39,104 bases of DNA, taken from assembly GCA_050874585.1 (NCBI GenBank), contig JBNMKZ010000019.1, positions 1-39,104 on the forward strand, written 5' to 3'. The position numbers were made by a program, and so were the translations under genes. Below the pieces are notes generated by a model. That model saw only the letters and a program-made list of their open reading frames with translations, had not been told where the DNA came from and searched no databases. This stretch comes from UBA1067 sp050874585 (lineage in GTDB: Bacteria > Verrucomicrobiota > Kiritimatiellia > RFP12 > UBA1067). Below, piece after piece: positions 26,575 through 34,295 of the stretch; position 1 is the stretch's first letter; each line of letters begins with the position of its first letter.

Positions 26575-27378
26575 TCAGGCCCCGAACCGCCCCATCGCCT
26601 GGAGGCGATCGTAACGCCGGTTGACGAGTTCTTCCGCCGAGAGTCCCTTGAGTTCGGCAAGGGCCGAGAGAACGGCCTTCTTGACTGCCGCCACGGCCAA
26701 CTCGTGATTCTTCTGGGCACCGCCGGCCGGCTCCTTGATGATGCCGTCGATGACGCCAAGCTTCTTGAGATCCGCCGCCGTAATCTTCAGCGCCTCGGCC
26801 GCTTCGGGAGCCTTCGCCCCGTCACGCCACAGGATGCCTGCGCACCCTTCCGGCGAAATGACCGAGTAGACCGCATTCTCCATCATGAGAATCCGATCGC
26901 CAACGGCAATCGCAAGCGCACCGCCCGAACCACCTTCACCCGTCACGACGACCACCACGGGCGTCTTCAGGGCCGCAAAGAACTCCAGCGACTTCGCAAT
27001 TGCCTCCGCCTGGCCGCGCGCTTCCGCCGTATCCCCGGGGTAGGCACCGGGCGTATCGACGAACGTCACGACGGGACGGTGGAACTTCTCCGCCAATTTC
27101 GCCAGGCGCATCGCCTTGCGGTATCCGTCCGGATTCGCCATGCCGAAGTTGGCCTCCATGTTCTCCTCGACGGTCTCACCCTTGTGATGCCCGAGGACAA
27201 CGACCTTCTCGCCGTCAATCGTCGCAAAACCGCCAATCAGCCCACGGTCGTCGTTGACGAGACGGTCGCCGTGCAATTCCTCAAAGTCGGAACACATCAG
27301 GCGGATGAAATCCTTCAGGTGCGGACGCTTCGGATCGCGCGCCAGCTTCACCCTGTCCATCGCTGTCATCTTCTTCAT
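26575..27378 (-). CDS. accA: Acetyl-CoA carboxylase carboxyltransferase alpha subunit
   Basis: 267 residues. With AccD it transfers the carboxyl group from biotin to acetyl-CoA to make malonyl-CoA. Family motifs are LARDPKRPHLKDFIRL, GHHKGETVEENMEANFGMANPDGYRKAMRLA, FVDTPGAYPGDTAEARGQ, GEGGSGGALAIAVGD and SPEGCAGILW. About 60 N-terminal residues present in E. coli AccA (319) are missing, as in the shorter Firmicutes type; GGAGCGTGAGG before ATG 27378 supports this as the real start. accD lies 23 bases upstream. Confidence 0.95.
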   Translation of the reverse strand: MKKMTAMDRVKLARDPKRPHLKDFIRLMCSDFEELHGDRLVNDDRGLIGGFATIDGEKVVVLGHHKGETVEENMEANFGMANPDGYRKAMRLAKLAEKFHRPVVTFVDTPGAYPGDTAEARGQAEAIAKSLEFFAALKTPVVVVVTGEGGSGGALAIAVGDRILMMENAVYSVISPEGCAGILWRDGAKAPEAAEALKITAADLKKLGVIDGIIKEPAGGAQKNHELAVAAVKKAVLSALAELKGLSAEELVNRRYDRLQAMGRFGA

Positions 27379-27401
27379 TTTACCTCACGCTCCTTCCGAT
27401 T

Positions 27402-28232
27402 TCAGAAACCAAAGTAATCGAGCATCTTCGCCAGGAACTTCTTCAGGTCCTTGCGCTCAACAATCTTGTCAATGAAGCCGTGCTTCTCAAGGTACTCGGC
27501 AGACTGGAAATCGGCCGGGAGCTTCTGGTGGATTGTGTTCTCGATGACGCGGCGACCCGCAAACCCGATCAGCGCACGCGGCTCCGTGATGTTGATATCG
27601 CCCAGCATCGCAAAACTCGCGCTCACGCCACCCGTCGTCGGGTCCGTCAGCACGGAGATGTAGGGAAGCCCCGCATCTTTCAGGCGACCAATCGCCGCGG
27701 ATGTCTTGGCCATCTGCATCAGCGAGAGGATGCCCTCGTGCATACGCGCACCACCCGACGCGCAGAAGATGATGAGCGGACGACGCTCGGCCAACGCCTG
27801 CTCGCAGGCCTTCGCGATGCGCTCGCCCGTCCCCGTGCCAAGGCTGCCGCCCATGAACGAGAAGTCCATCACGCCCAGCATCACGGGATGCCCGTCAATC
27901 TTCGCCGTGCCCATCACGATGGACTCGGTCTCGCCCGTCTTGGCAATCGCGGCTTCGACCTTCGCCTTGTACGGACCCGTCGCGTCGTGGAAATCAAGGT
28001 GGTCCGAATAACTCACCGCACGGAAGACCTCGGCAAAGCTATCCTTGTCCGTCACCTGCGCGATGCGTTCACGCGCCGAAAGACGCCCATGATAGTTGCA
28101 CTTCGGGCAAATGGAACCGTTTTTCTTCCACACATCCTTTGCGAAGTGACTCTTGCACTTGGGACACACCGCCCAAAGCGCCTTTGTCGGCGGAATCGCC
28201 GGCTTTTCCTCTTTTCTTTCGAACCAGGCCAT
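27402..28232 (-). CDS. accD: Acetyl-CoA carboxylase carboxyltransferase beta subunit
   Basis: 276 residues with an N-terminal zinc ribbon (Cys23, 26, 42, 45 in CPKCKSH and CPKCNYH), then the crotonase-like carboxyltransferase core (GFAGRRVIENTIHQKLPADFQ, GGARMHEGILSLMQMAKT). The ribbon is the RNA/DNA-binding part known to autoregulate acc expression in E. coli. GGAGGAGG precedes ATG 28232. The biotin carrier accB and carboxylase accC are not in the window. Confidence 0.96.
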   Translation of the reverse strand: MAWFERKEEKPAIPPTKALWAVCPKCKSHFAKDVWKKNGSICPKCNYHGRLSARERIAQVTDKDSFAEVFRAVSYSDHLDFHDATGPYKAKVEAAIAKTGETESIVMGTAKIDGHPVMLGVMDFSFMGGSLGTGTGERIAKACEQALAERRPLIIFCASGGARMHEGILSLMQMAKTSAAIGRLKDAGLPYISVLTDPTTGGVSASFAMLGDINITEPRALIGFAGRRVIENTIHQKLPADFQSAEYLEKHGFIDKIVERKDLKKFLAKMLDYFGF

Positions 28233-28262
28233 TAGTTAACCTCCTCCGTTTTAGAAAATGCG

Positions 28263-28826
28263 TTAGAACGGCATGAACACGATGCCGTAAATTGACGCGG
28301 GCTGGCCGCCAACCGCGCGCAGGCCATGCCGAACAACCGAATTGTAGTAGGCCGTATCGCCTGCACGAAGCACCGTCTTCTCGTTGCCGTAAGTCAGCTC
28401 AACCTCACCCGAAATGCAGATGATCAGCTCCTCACCCTCGTGGCTTGAAACCGCATCAACGCCATCCGCCGCGAATTCGATGCGGAACGGATCCATGTGC
28501 CGATCGGGCTTCCCCTGCGCAAGGGAGTGGGAAGCGTACCCGAAATCGTTAAGCCCTTCGCCCGCGACCTTCTTCGCCTCAAGGTCGGCGGCACGCGTGA
28601 TGACGGGATCCGGCTTGAACTGGTCGTCCGTAAATGTCCCCAGACGCTGCCCGAGGGACCTTGAAACCTTCGTCAGAACACCCAACGCCGGCATGACGAG
28701 CCCCTTCTCGATCGAGTCAATGACAGCTTCGTCGATACCGCTCTTCTCCGCAAGTGCAGACACGCTCATACCGAGCCGCTCGCGGTAAGTTCTGATTCTT
28801 GTTCCGACTTTTGATTCTGTGGACAT
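28263..28826 (-). CDS. XRE-type HTH regulator with C-terminal cupin
   Basis: 187 residues. An N-terminal helix-turn-helix (about 7-60; RIRTYRERLGMSVSALAEKSG then EAVIDSIEKGLVMPALGVL) precedes a cupin_2 domain (about 110-187; ELIICISGEVELTYGN, VLRAGDTAYYNSVVRHGLRAVG). Such regulators sense small ligands through the cupin. It is first in the operon that carries accD, accA, plsX, leuS and others, so control of fatty acid supply is plausible but not shown. A 20-base leader with AGGAAAGGA precedes the ATG. Confidence 0.88.
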   Translation of the reverse strand: MSTESKVGTRIRTYRERLGMSVSALAEKSGIDEAVIDSIEKGLVMPALGVLTKVSRSLGQRLGTFTDDQFKPDPVITRAADLEAKKVAGEGLNDFGYASHSLAQGKPDRHMDPFRIEFAADGVDAVSSHEGEELIICISGEVELTYGNEKTVLRAGDTAYYNSVVRHGLRAVGGQPASIYGIVFMPF

Positions 28827-28850
28827 GATTATCCTTTCCTCAGGAAGTAT

Positions 28851-28914
28851 GTATTATACCAAAAATTCAGTCGCCCCGCCGAGAGGAAACCCCATCCGCC
28901 TTATGGTATAATAC
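28851..28914. promoter_or_regulatory. Divergent twin promoters between the cupin-HTH operon and luxS
   Basis: Two identical extended -10 promoters face away from each other: TGGTATAAT on the minus strand (28861-28853) and on the plus strand (28904-28912). Together they make a perfect 11-bp inverted repeat, GTATTATACCA with TGGTATAATAC. No -35 hexamer is visible at either. The plus promoter predicts transcription from 28919, the luxS ATG itself. The 42 bases between could hold an operator for the HTH protein, but no clear operator palindrome is seen. Confidence 0.75.
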
Positions 28915-28918
28915 GCGC

Positions 28919-29395
28919 ATGGAAAAAATTCCGAGTTTTACCATCAACCACGAAAAGCTTCTTCGGGGGCTTTACGTCAGCCGCAAGGATGCCGTCGGAG
29001 GCGAAGTCGTCACGACTTTCGACGTCCGCATGAAGGAGCCGAACCGCGAACCCGCACTCTCAAACGGCGCCATCCATACGATTGAGCACCTCGCGGCAAC
29101 TTATCTTCGCAACGACCCCGAGTGGAAGGACCGAATCGTCTACTGGGGGCCGATGGGATGCCTCACGGGGAACTACCTCCTCGTCCGCGGCGATCTTTCC
29201 CCGCGCGACCTCCTGCCGGTCCTCAAGCGAACCTTCGACTTCATTGCGCACTACGAGGGGGCCGTCCCCGGTGCCGCGCCACGCGACTGCGGCAACTGGC
29301 AGTTGCACGATCTCGCGGCGGCCAAGCGCGAAGCCGCCGCCTATCTCGCACTGCTCGAGTCGGCGACGGACGCGAACTTGACCTACCCGCAGTAA
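28919..29395 (+). CDS. luxS: S-ribosylhomocysteine lyase LuxS
   Basis: 158 residues, cleaving S-ribosylhomocysteine to homocysteine and the autoinducer-2 precursor in the activated methyl cycle. Metal ligands are His53 and His57 of HTIEH and Cys124 in PRDCGNWQLHD; Cys81 in GPMGCLTG is catalytic. Length is typical. It is the only clear plus-strand gene. Transcription is predicted to start on the A of its ATG and no Shine-Dalgarno sequence exists, so it is probably translated as a leaderless message. It is convergent with the thioesterase gene, 6 bases apart. Confidence 0.96.
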   Translation: MEKIPSFTINHEKLLRGLYVSRKDAVGGEVVTTFDVRMKEPNREPALSNGAIHTIEHLAATYLRNDPEWKDRIVYWGPMGCLTGNYLLVRGDLSPRDLLPVLKRTFDFIAHYEGAVPGAAPRDCGNWQLHDLAAAKREAAAYLALLESATDANLTYPQ

Positions 29396-29401
29396 GCACG
29401 A

Positions 29402-29812
29402 TTATTCCGTCTCAACGCCCATCGCCGTGAGCAACGCCTCCGGCGGTGGCATAGGACGAAACGTCTTCGTCGAGACGAAGCAGTGACGCGTAAAGCCCGA
29501 GACGAGAATCCGCTCGTCCCCCTTGCGTCGAACCTCGCAGGCAATCTCAAGGCGCACGCCCTTCCGCCCGCACACAAACGCCGTCACTTCCAGCAAATCG
29601 TCGTATTTGGCAGGACTTTTGTAGTCCACCTCAGCGTGGATGACGGGGAGCATCCACCCCTCCGCTTCGCACTCCCGGTAGGTGTAGCCGCACGCACGCA
29701 TCAACTCATTCCGCGCACGCTCAAATAGGGTCAGGTAATTGGCGTAATACACCACACCCATCTGGTCCGTATCGGCGTACGGAACACGATATTCCATCAC
29801 AATCTTCTTCAT
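29402..29812 (-). CDS. Hotdog-fold acyl-CoA thioesterase, YbgC/4HBT type
   Basis: 136 residues. The motif YADTDQMGVVYYANYLTLFERARNELMR is the 4HBT/YbgC signature, with Asp in DTDQMG as the catalytic residue. YbgC enzymes hydrolyse short-chain or hydroxyaroyl acyl-CoAs and interact with acyl carrier proteins. Usually next to tolQ, which is not here. ATG 29812 is taken because transcription is predicted to start one base upstream of it; the longer frame runs into the ribosomal terminator. Confidence 0.87.
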   Translation of the reverse strand: MKKIVMEYRVPYADTDQMGVVYYANYLTLFERARNELMRACGYTYRECEAEGWMLPVIHAEVDYKSPAKYDDLLEVTAFVCGRKGVRLEIACEVRRKGDERILVSGFTRHCFVSTKTFRPMPPPEALLTAMGVETE

Positions 29813-29819
29813 GGCGAGA

Positions 29820-29828
29820 ATTATAGCA
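29820..29828 (-). promoter_or_regulatory. Extended -10 promoter for the thioesterase gene
   Basis: TGCTATAAT on the minus strand. The predicted start (about 29813) is one base before the ATG at 29812, with no Shine-Dalgarno sequence. It lies directly behind the ribosomal operon terminator. Confidence 0.7.
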
Positions 29829-29842
29829 TAATTCAAAAAGGA

Positions 29843-29869
29843 AAGGGGACGGCCAACGACCGTCCCCTT
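29843..29869 (-). terminator. Rho-independent terminator of the ribosomal protein operon
   Basis: Perfect 10-bp stem AAGGGGACGG/CCGTCCCCTT with a 7-base loop, followed on the minus strand by TTTCCTTTTT-type pyrimidines. It lies 22 bases after the rplO stop. Confidence 0.85.
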
Positions 29870-29891
29870 CCGCTGACAAGACAAGATCCGA

Positions 29892-30329
29892 TTAGGCGAC
29901 GGAGCCGCCGACCTGCTCAATCTTCGCCTTGGCAGAAGCCGAGCAAGGAACCTTGACGATGAACTTCTTCGTGAGTTCACCGTTGCCGAGGATTTTCACC
30001 AGCGGCTTCTTGTTGTCGGTCAGGCCGACCTTCGCCAGGGCCTCGACCGTGATCTCCGCACCGGCCTCGAACTTCTTCTCGAGATCCGAGACATTGACGG
30101 CGAGCGCCTTCGCGTTGAACGCGGCATTGTTGAAGCCACGCTTCGGGAGACGGCGCACGAGCGGCATCTGGCCACCTTCAAACATCAGTTTGTGCTTGTG
30201 GCCCTTGCGGGAGGCCTGACCCTTCTGACCGCGGCACGAGGTCTTGCCCATGCCCGATCCGCACCCACGGCCAACGCGTTTCCGGCGATGACGGGCACCA
30301 GGGGTATTCGTAAGCGAATGAAGTTCCAT
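29892..30329 (-). CDS. rplO: 50S ribosomal protein L15
   Basis: 145 residues; MELHSLTNTPGARHRRKRVGRG then GSGMGKTSCRGQKGQ, the Gly/Arg-rich N-terminal extension that threads into 23S rRNA. In most bacteria rpmD precedes it and secY follows; here it directly follows rpsE (16 bases) and is the last gene before the terminator. Confidence 0.97.
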   Translation of the reverse strand: MELHSLTNTPGARHRRKRVGRGCGSGMGKTSCRGQKGQASRKGHKHKLMFEGGQMPLVRRLPKRGFNNAAFNAKALAVNVSDLEKKFEAGAEITVEALAKVGLTDNKKPLVKILGNGELTKKFIVKVPCSASAKAKIEQVGGSVA

Positions 30330-30345
30330 TTTCTAATCTCCTTTC

Positions 30346-30840
30346 TTACGCGCGCGCGGCTGCGATTTCCTCTTCGCTGCGGAGCTTGGAGAGCGCGTCC
30401 AGCGTGGCCTTGACCACGTTGAGGCGGTTCTTGGAACCGAGCGACTTACCAACGGCGTCGCGAATGCCGGCCGCCTCCAGGACGGGGCGCATGCCACCGC
30501 CGACGATCAGACCGGTACCTTCCTTGGCCGGCTTCAGCAACACACGACCACCGTCGCAGACGCCTTCGACGTCGTGGGGAATCGTCTTGCCGCGAAGCGT
30601 GACCTTGTGCATATCCTTGCGGGCAGCCTCGCCGCCCTTGCGAATTGCATCGGAAACCTCGTTCGCCTTGCCGAATCCAACGCCAACCTTGCCCTCCTTG
30701 TCACCGACGACGATGACGGCGGAGAAGCTCATGCGGCGACCGCCCTTCACGGTCTTCGCGCAACGGTTGATGAACACGGTGTGCTCGTCGAGTTCGTCCT
30801 GCGCACCCATTTCGTTGCGCTTGTCGCGATTCATTGCCAT
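30346..30840 (-). CDS. rpsE: 30S ribosomal protein S5
   Basis: 164 residues. It has the double-stranded-RNA-binding-like N-terminal domain (RCAKTVKGGRRMSFSAVIVVGD) and the C-terminal domain (GGGMRPVLEAAGIRDAVGKSLGS), contributing to decoding accuracy. It ends with an Ala-rich tail. It follows rplR by 2 bases. Confidence 0.97.
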   Translation of the reverse strand: MAMNRDKRNEMGAQDELDEHTVFINRCAKTVKGGRRMSFSAVIVVGDKEGKVGVGFGKANEVSDAIRKGGEAARKDMHKVTLRGKTIPHDVEGVCDGGRVLLKPAKEGTGLIVGGGMRPVLEAAGIRDAVGKSLGSKNRLNVVKATLDALSKLRSEEEIAAARA

Positions 30841-30842
30841 GA

Positions 30843-31205
30843 TTACTTAGCCTCCTTCTTGGAGCTGATGACAAGACCCGCCGCAACGGCGGATTCCACG
30901 ATGGCCGCAACGCGTCCCGTGTACTTGTTGCCGCCGCGATCGACGACCACATTCACGATGCCCGCAGCCTTCGCAGCCTCGGCGGCGGAAGCGCCAAGCG
31001 CCTTCGCAACTTCGAGGTTGGCCTTCGTCTCCTTGATGGTGCTCGCGGAGGCGAGGGTCTTGCCCGCGTCGTCGTCGATGAACTGCACGTACATGTGCTT
31101 GTTGGTGATGCAAATCGACATACGCGGACGCGCAGCCGTACCAATGACGCGCTGACGAAGACGCAGATGGCGCTTCTGACGCTGAACTTTGCGATTGAAG
31201 CTCAT
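30843..31205 (-). CDS. rplR: 50S ribosomal protein L18
   Basis: 120 residues, 5S rRNA binder. Basic N-terminus (MSFNRKVQRQKRHLRLRQRV), then RPRMSICITNKHMYVQFIDDDAGKTLAS, and DRGGNKYTGRVAAI before the C-terminus. The start overlaps the rplF stop as TAATG. Confidence 0.97.
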   Translation of the reverse strand: MSFNRKVQRQKRHLRLRQRVIGTAARPRMSICITNKHMYVQFIDDDAGKTLASASTIKETKANLEVAKALGASAAEAAKAAGIVNVVVDRGGNKYTGRVAAIVESAVAAGLVISSKKEAK

Positions 31206-31741
31206 TAGGCGACCTTCTTTCCTTGTTTACGGCGAATGTGCTCGCCGACATACTTGATACCCTTGCCCTTGTACGGTTCAGCCGGATAGAACGAACGGAT
31301 GCGGGCGGCAGCTTCGCCGACCTTATCCTTATCGCACCCAGTCACCGTAACCTGCAGACCATCGTTCTCAACCGTCGCCTTGATGCCGGCGGGGATCGGA
31401 TAGATCTTCGGCGAGGCGAAGCCGAGCGAAAGCGCAAGGTTCGTCCCCTGAAGAACGGCCTTGAAACCAGTGCCCTCGATGGAGAGCTTCTTCGTGTAGC
31501 CAGCGGACACGCCGATGACCATGTTGTGGATCAGCGCGCGGGCGAGTCCATGGAAGTTGCCAAGCGCCGCGTCGTCCGCACAGGCGACGAGCACCTGGTT
31601 GCCTTCCACCTTCGCCGTGATGCCATCATGCATCGTGTAGGAAAGCTCACCGAGCTTACCCTTAACCGTCACAGTCTGACCCGCGATGGTCGCTGTCACG
31701 CCATCGACGAGCTGGACGGGTTCTTTACCGATTCGAGACAT
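31205..31741 (-). CDS. rplF: 50S ribosomal protein L6
   Basis: 178 residues, two repeats of the L6 fold near the sarcin-ricin loop. MSRIGKEPVQLVDGVTATI begins it; the signature PEPYKGKGIKYVGE appears as AEPYKGKGIKYVGEHIRRKQGK. Confidence 0.97.
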   Translation of the reverse strand: MSRIGKEPVQLVDGVTATIAGQTVTVKGKLGELSYTMHDGITAKVEGNQVLVACADDAALGNFHGLARALIHNMVIGVSAGYTKKLSIEGTGFKAVLQGTNLALSLGFASPKIYPIPAGIKATVENDGLQVTVTGCDKDKVGEAAARIRSFYPAEPYKGKGIKYVGEHIRRKQGKKVA

Positions 31742-31758
31742 TGTCTTTAGCTCCTGAA

Positions 31759-32151
31759 TTAAGCGACCGTGCAGATGATTTCGCCACCGAGATGCGCCTT
31801 CTTCGCCTCAGCACCGGACATCACGCCCTTTGAGGTGGAGAGAATCGCAAGGCCCATGCCGTCAAGAACGGCGGGAATCTCGGGAACCGAAACGAACTTG
31901 CGAAGACCCGGCTTCGAGATGCGCTTGATCTCCGTGATGGCGGGAACCGCCCGATCGGAGTACTTCAGCGTAATCACGAGCTTCTTCGGGAAGTCGGTCG
32001 TCGTGACGGCATCGGCAATATAGCCGGCCTCTTTCATGATACGGGCGATTTCGCCCTTGAGATTGCTCGCGGGGGTCTCAACGGAGTGAAGGCGGGCCTT
32101 CATGCCGTTGCGAATCGTCGTGAGCATATCGGAAATGGGATCGAGTGACAT
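31759..32151 (-). CDS. rpsH: 30S ribosomal protein S8
   Basis: 130 residues; begins MSLDPISDMLTTIRNGMKAR and ends with LSTSKGVMSGAEAKKAHLGGEIICTV, the conserved rRNA-binding core. In E. coli S8 is the translational repressor of the spc operon; whether it regulates here is unknown. Confidence 0.97.
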   Translation of the reverse strand: MSLDPISDMLTTIRNGMKARLHSVETPASNLKGEIARIMKEAGYIADAVTTTDFPKKLVITLKYSDRAVPAITEIKRISKPGLRKFVSVPEIPAVLDGMGLAILSTSKGVMSGAEAKKAHLGGEIICTVA

Positions 32152-32175
32152 TTTAAGATTCCTTTCCTTTCTTGG

Positions 32176-32361
32176 TTACCACGAAGCCTTCGTGATTCCG
32201 GGAATCAGTCCGGCAACGGCGAGTTCGCGGAAGCAGAGACGGCACACGCCGAACTTGCGCATATACGCATGGCGACGGCCGCACCGCTGGCAGCGGTTAT
32301 AGCTGCGGACCTTGAACTTCGGGGCCTTCTTCTGCTTTTCAATGAGACACTGCTTAGCCAT
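32176..32361 (-). CDS. rpsN: 30S ribosomal protein S14, zinc form
   Basis: 61 residues of the short type Z. Four Cys (24, 27, 40, 43 in CQRCG and CRLC) form a zinc knuckle. The N-terminus is MAKQCLIEKQKKAPKFKVR, so it has replaced the long zinc-free S14 of enterobacteria. Confidence 0.97.
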   Translation of the reverse strand: MAKQCLIEKQKKAPKFKVRSYNRCQRCGRRHAYMRKFGVCRLCFRELAVAGLIPGITKASW

Positions 32362-32363
32362 GA

Positions 32364-32900
32364 TTAGTTCCTCCCTGCGAACGGCATGCCCATGGAGTTG
32401 AGAAGCTCCTTGGCGGCCTTGTTGTCAGTCGAGCTGGTCACGAACGTGATGTCCATGCCGGAGTGGGCGGAACCCGTCTCCAACAACTCGGGGAAAATCG
32501 AGTGCTCCTTGATACCGAGCGTATAGTTGCCGGCACCATCGAAGCCACGATTCGGAACGCCGCGGAAGTCGCGGATACGGGGAAGCGCGCTGGAGATGAG
32601 ACGGTCGGCGAATTCCCACATGCGCTCGCCGCGCAGCGTGACCTTCGCACCAATCACCATGCCCTCGCGGAGCTTGAAGTTCGAAATCGACTTCTTCGCC
32701 CGGCAAAGCATCGGCTTCTGACCGGTAATCGCCATCAGATCGTCAACGAGCTGCTTCTGCTCATCCTTCGAGACAATGCCGAAGCCCATGTTGATGACGA
32801 TCTTCTGAAGGCGGGGAACGAGCATCTTGTTGGTGGTGCCGAGCTTCTTCTCAAGCTCAGGAACCATCCGGCTCGCGTATTCGTCTTTAAGTCTTGCCAT
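32364..32900 (-). CDS. rplE: 50S ribosomal protein L5
   Basis: 178 residues from ATG 32900 (MARLKDEYASRMVPELEKKL). 5S rRNA-binding protein of the central protuberance. KIVINMGFG, GAKVTLRGERMWEFADRLI and RDFRGV are conserved. The frame reaches further up, but that part overlaps rplX and is Arg/Gly noise. Confidence 0.97.
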   Translation of the reverse strand: MARLKDEYASRMVPELEKKLGTTNKMLVPRLQKIVINMGFGIVSKDEQKQLVDDLMAITGQKPMLCRAKKSISNFKLREGMVIGAKVTLRGERMWEFADRLISSALPRIRDFRGVPNRGFDGAGNYTLGIKEHSIFPELLETGSAHSGMDITFVTSSTDNKAAKELLNSMGMPFAGRN

Positions 32901-32917
32901 GATGTTCAGTTCCTTGA

Positions 32918-33229
32918 TTAGAGGGCCTTGCCGCTCTTGACCGAGATACGGACCTTCTTGCCGTCCTTCTCGCCGGTCTTGATGCGCGTACCGCACTTCT
33001 TCTCGGCATCGTAGGGCATGAGCTTGCAGAGCCGAATCGGGAGTTCCTTGTCAATGAGACCACCCGCCGTCTTTTCGGTGCGGCGAACGGCCTTCTTGTG
33101 GACGTTGAGACCGGCGACAATCGCGGTTCCCTTCTTGGGGTCCACCTTCATCACCGTGCCCGTCTTGCCCGCGTCGTTTCCGCAGGTGACGATGACGGTG
33201 TCGTTCTTCTTGATTCTTGCGATAGCCAT
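32918..33229 (-). CDS. rplX: 50S ribosomal protein L24
   Basis: 103 residues, KOW-domain assembly initiator. MAIARIKKNDTVIVTCGNDAGKTGTV gives the KOW motif, followed by NVHKKAVRRTEKTAGGLIDKE. Confidence 0.96.
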   Translation of the reverse strand: MAIARIKKNDTVIVTCGNDAGKTGTVMKVDPKKGTAIVAGLNVHKKAVRRTEKTAGGLIDKELPIRLCKLMPYDAEKKCGTRIKTGEKDGKKVRISVKSGKAL

Positions 33230-33243
33230 TTGCTTGCTCCTTA

Positions 33244-33609
33244 TCAGACCACTTCCGGGGCCATCGAGAGGATCTTCATGTAGTTCCTGTCACGGAGTTC
33301 GCGAGCGACCGGCCCGAAAACACGCGTACCGATCGGGTTGAACTTCGAGTCAACGAGAACGCACGCGTTCTGGTCGAAGTGAACGGTCGAACCGTCCTCG
33401 CGGCGAATCGGGTTGCCCGTGCGCACGATGACAGCCGTCGCAACCGAGCCCTTCTTGATGGAGCTGGTCGGCGACGCCTCCTTGATTGCAACGCGAATGA
33501 CATCGCCCAGATAGGCGTACTCCTTGCGCTGCCGGAGGATGCGGAAACACATGGCGCGCTTGGCACCGGTGTTGTCCGCAACAACGAGATTGGAGAGTTC
33601 CTGCAACAT
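33244..33609 (-). CDS. rplN: 50S ribosomal protein L14
   Basis: 121 residues; starts MLQELSNLVVADNTGAKRAM and keeps FGPVARELRD near the end. It sits at the 30S/50S interface. It follows rpsQ by 12 bases. Confidence 0.97.
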   Translation of the reverse strand: MLQELSNLVVADNTGAKRAMCFRILRQRKEYAYLGDVIRVAIKEASPTSSIKKGSVATAVIVRTGNPIRREDGSTVHFDQNACVLVDSKFNPIGTRVFGPVARELRDRNYMKILSMAPEVV

Positions 33610-33621
33610 TTCGCTGTCTCC

Positions 33622-33873
33622 TTACTTCACGATGCGCCAACGCTTCGTAGCGCTGAGCGGACGCGATTCCATAATGGTGACGGTGTCACCGACTTTCGCC
33701 GTGTCGTCCTCGTCATGCACGTGATACTTCTTCGTGCGCGTGACGATCTTGCCGTACACGGGGTGGCGCTCACGGTAGCTGACCGTCACGACCACGCTCT
33801 TCGCGCCCATCTTGGACGCAACGACGCCTTTGCGCACCTTGCGCGCGCCGCGGTTATTGGTTTCCGTGCTCAT
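33622..33873 (-). CDS. rpsQ: 30S ribosomal protein S17
   Basis: 83 residues, OB-fold. GVVASKMGAKSVVVTVSYRERHPVYGKIVTRTKKYHVHDE carries the signature. The start overlaps the rplP stop as ATGA, which leaves no room for rpmC (L29) between the two genes. Confidence 0.97.
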   Translation of the reverse strand: MSTETNNRGARKVRKGVVASKMGAKSVVVTVSYRERHPVYGKIVTRTKKYHVHDEDDTAKVGDTVTIMESRPLSATKRWRIVK

Positions 33874-34295
33874 CAGATTTTGACTCCTGCGCGGGTGATG
33901 AATTTAGTGTGGATGCCGATTTTGGTAGCGGCGAGACGGAGGCACTCCTTGGCCACTTCCTCGCTGACGCCACCGACCTCGAAGAGCACCTTGCCGGGAA
34001 GGATGACGGCCGCCCAGAACTCGGGGTTGCCCTTTCCTCCACCCATACGCACTTCGATCGGCTTACGCGTGACGGGCTTGTCGGGGAACACGCGGATCCA
34101 CAACTTACCCTTACGCTTCATCTCACGGTTAATCGCAACGCGGCAAGCTTCAATCTGCGTCGCGGTCAGCAGACCACGGGTCAGTGCCTTCAGACCGAAC
34201 TCGCCATAGGCGAGCTCCGTGCCCGACGTGGCATAACCCGAACGGTTGCCCTTCGAAACCTTGCGGTACTTAACTCTCTTAGGCATGAGCGGCAT
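33873..34295 (-). CDS. rplP: 50S ribosomal protein L16
   Basis: 140 residues from ATG 34295 (MPLMPKRVKYRKVSKGNRSG). AAGGAGGT stands 8 bases upstream. It overlaps the rpsC end by 17 bases. GKLWIRVFPDKPVTRKP and RMGGGKGNPEFWAAVI are the conserved rRNA-binding parts near the A-site. Confidence 0.97.
   Translation of the reverse strand: MPLMPKRVKYRKVSKGNRSGYATSGTELAYGEFGLKALTRGLLTATQIEACRVAINREMKRKGKLWIRVFPDKPVTRKPIEVRMGGGKGNPEFWAAVILPGKVLFEVGGVSEEVAKECLRLAATKIGIHTKFITRAGVKI

Noticed and set aside
33871..33875. Hidden rpmC (L29) between rplP and rpsQ
   Set aside because: The two genes overlap by codons, leaving no space; no L29-like frame is seen in any other gap of the operon.
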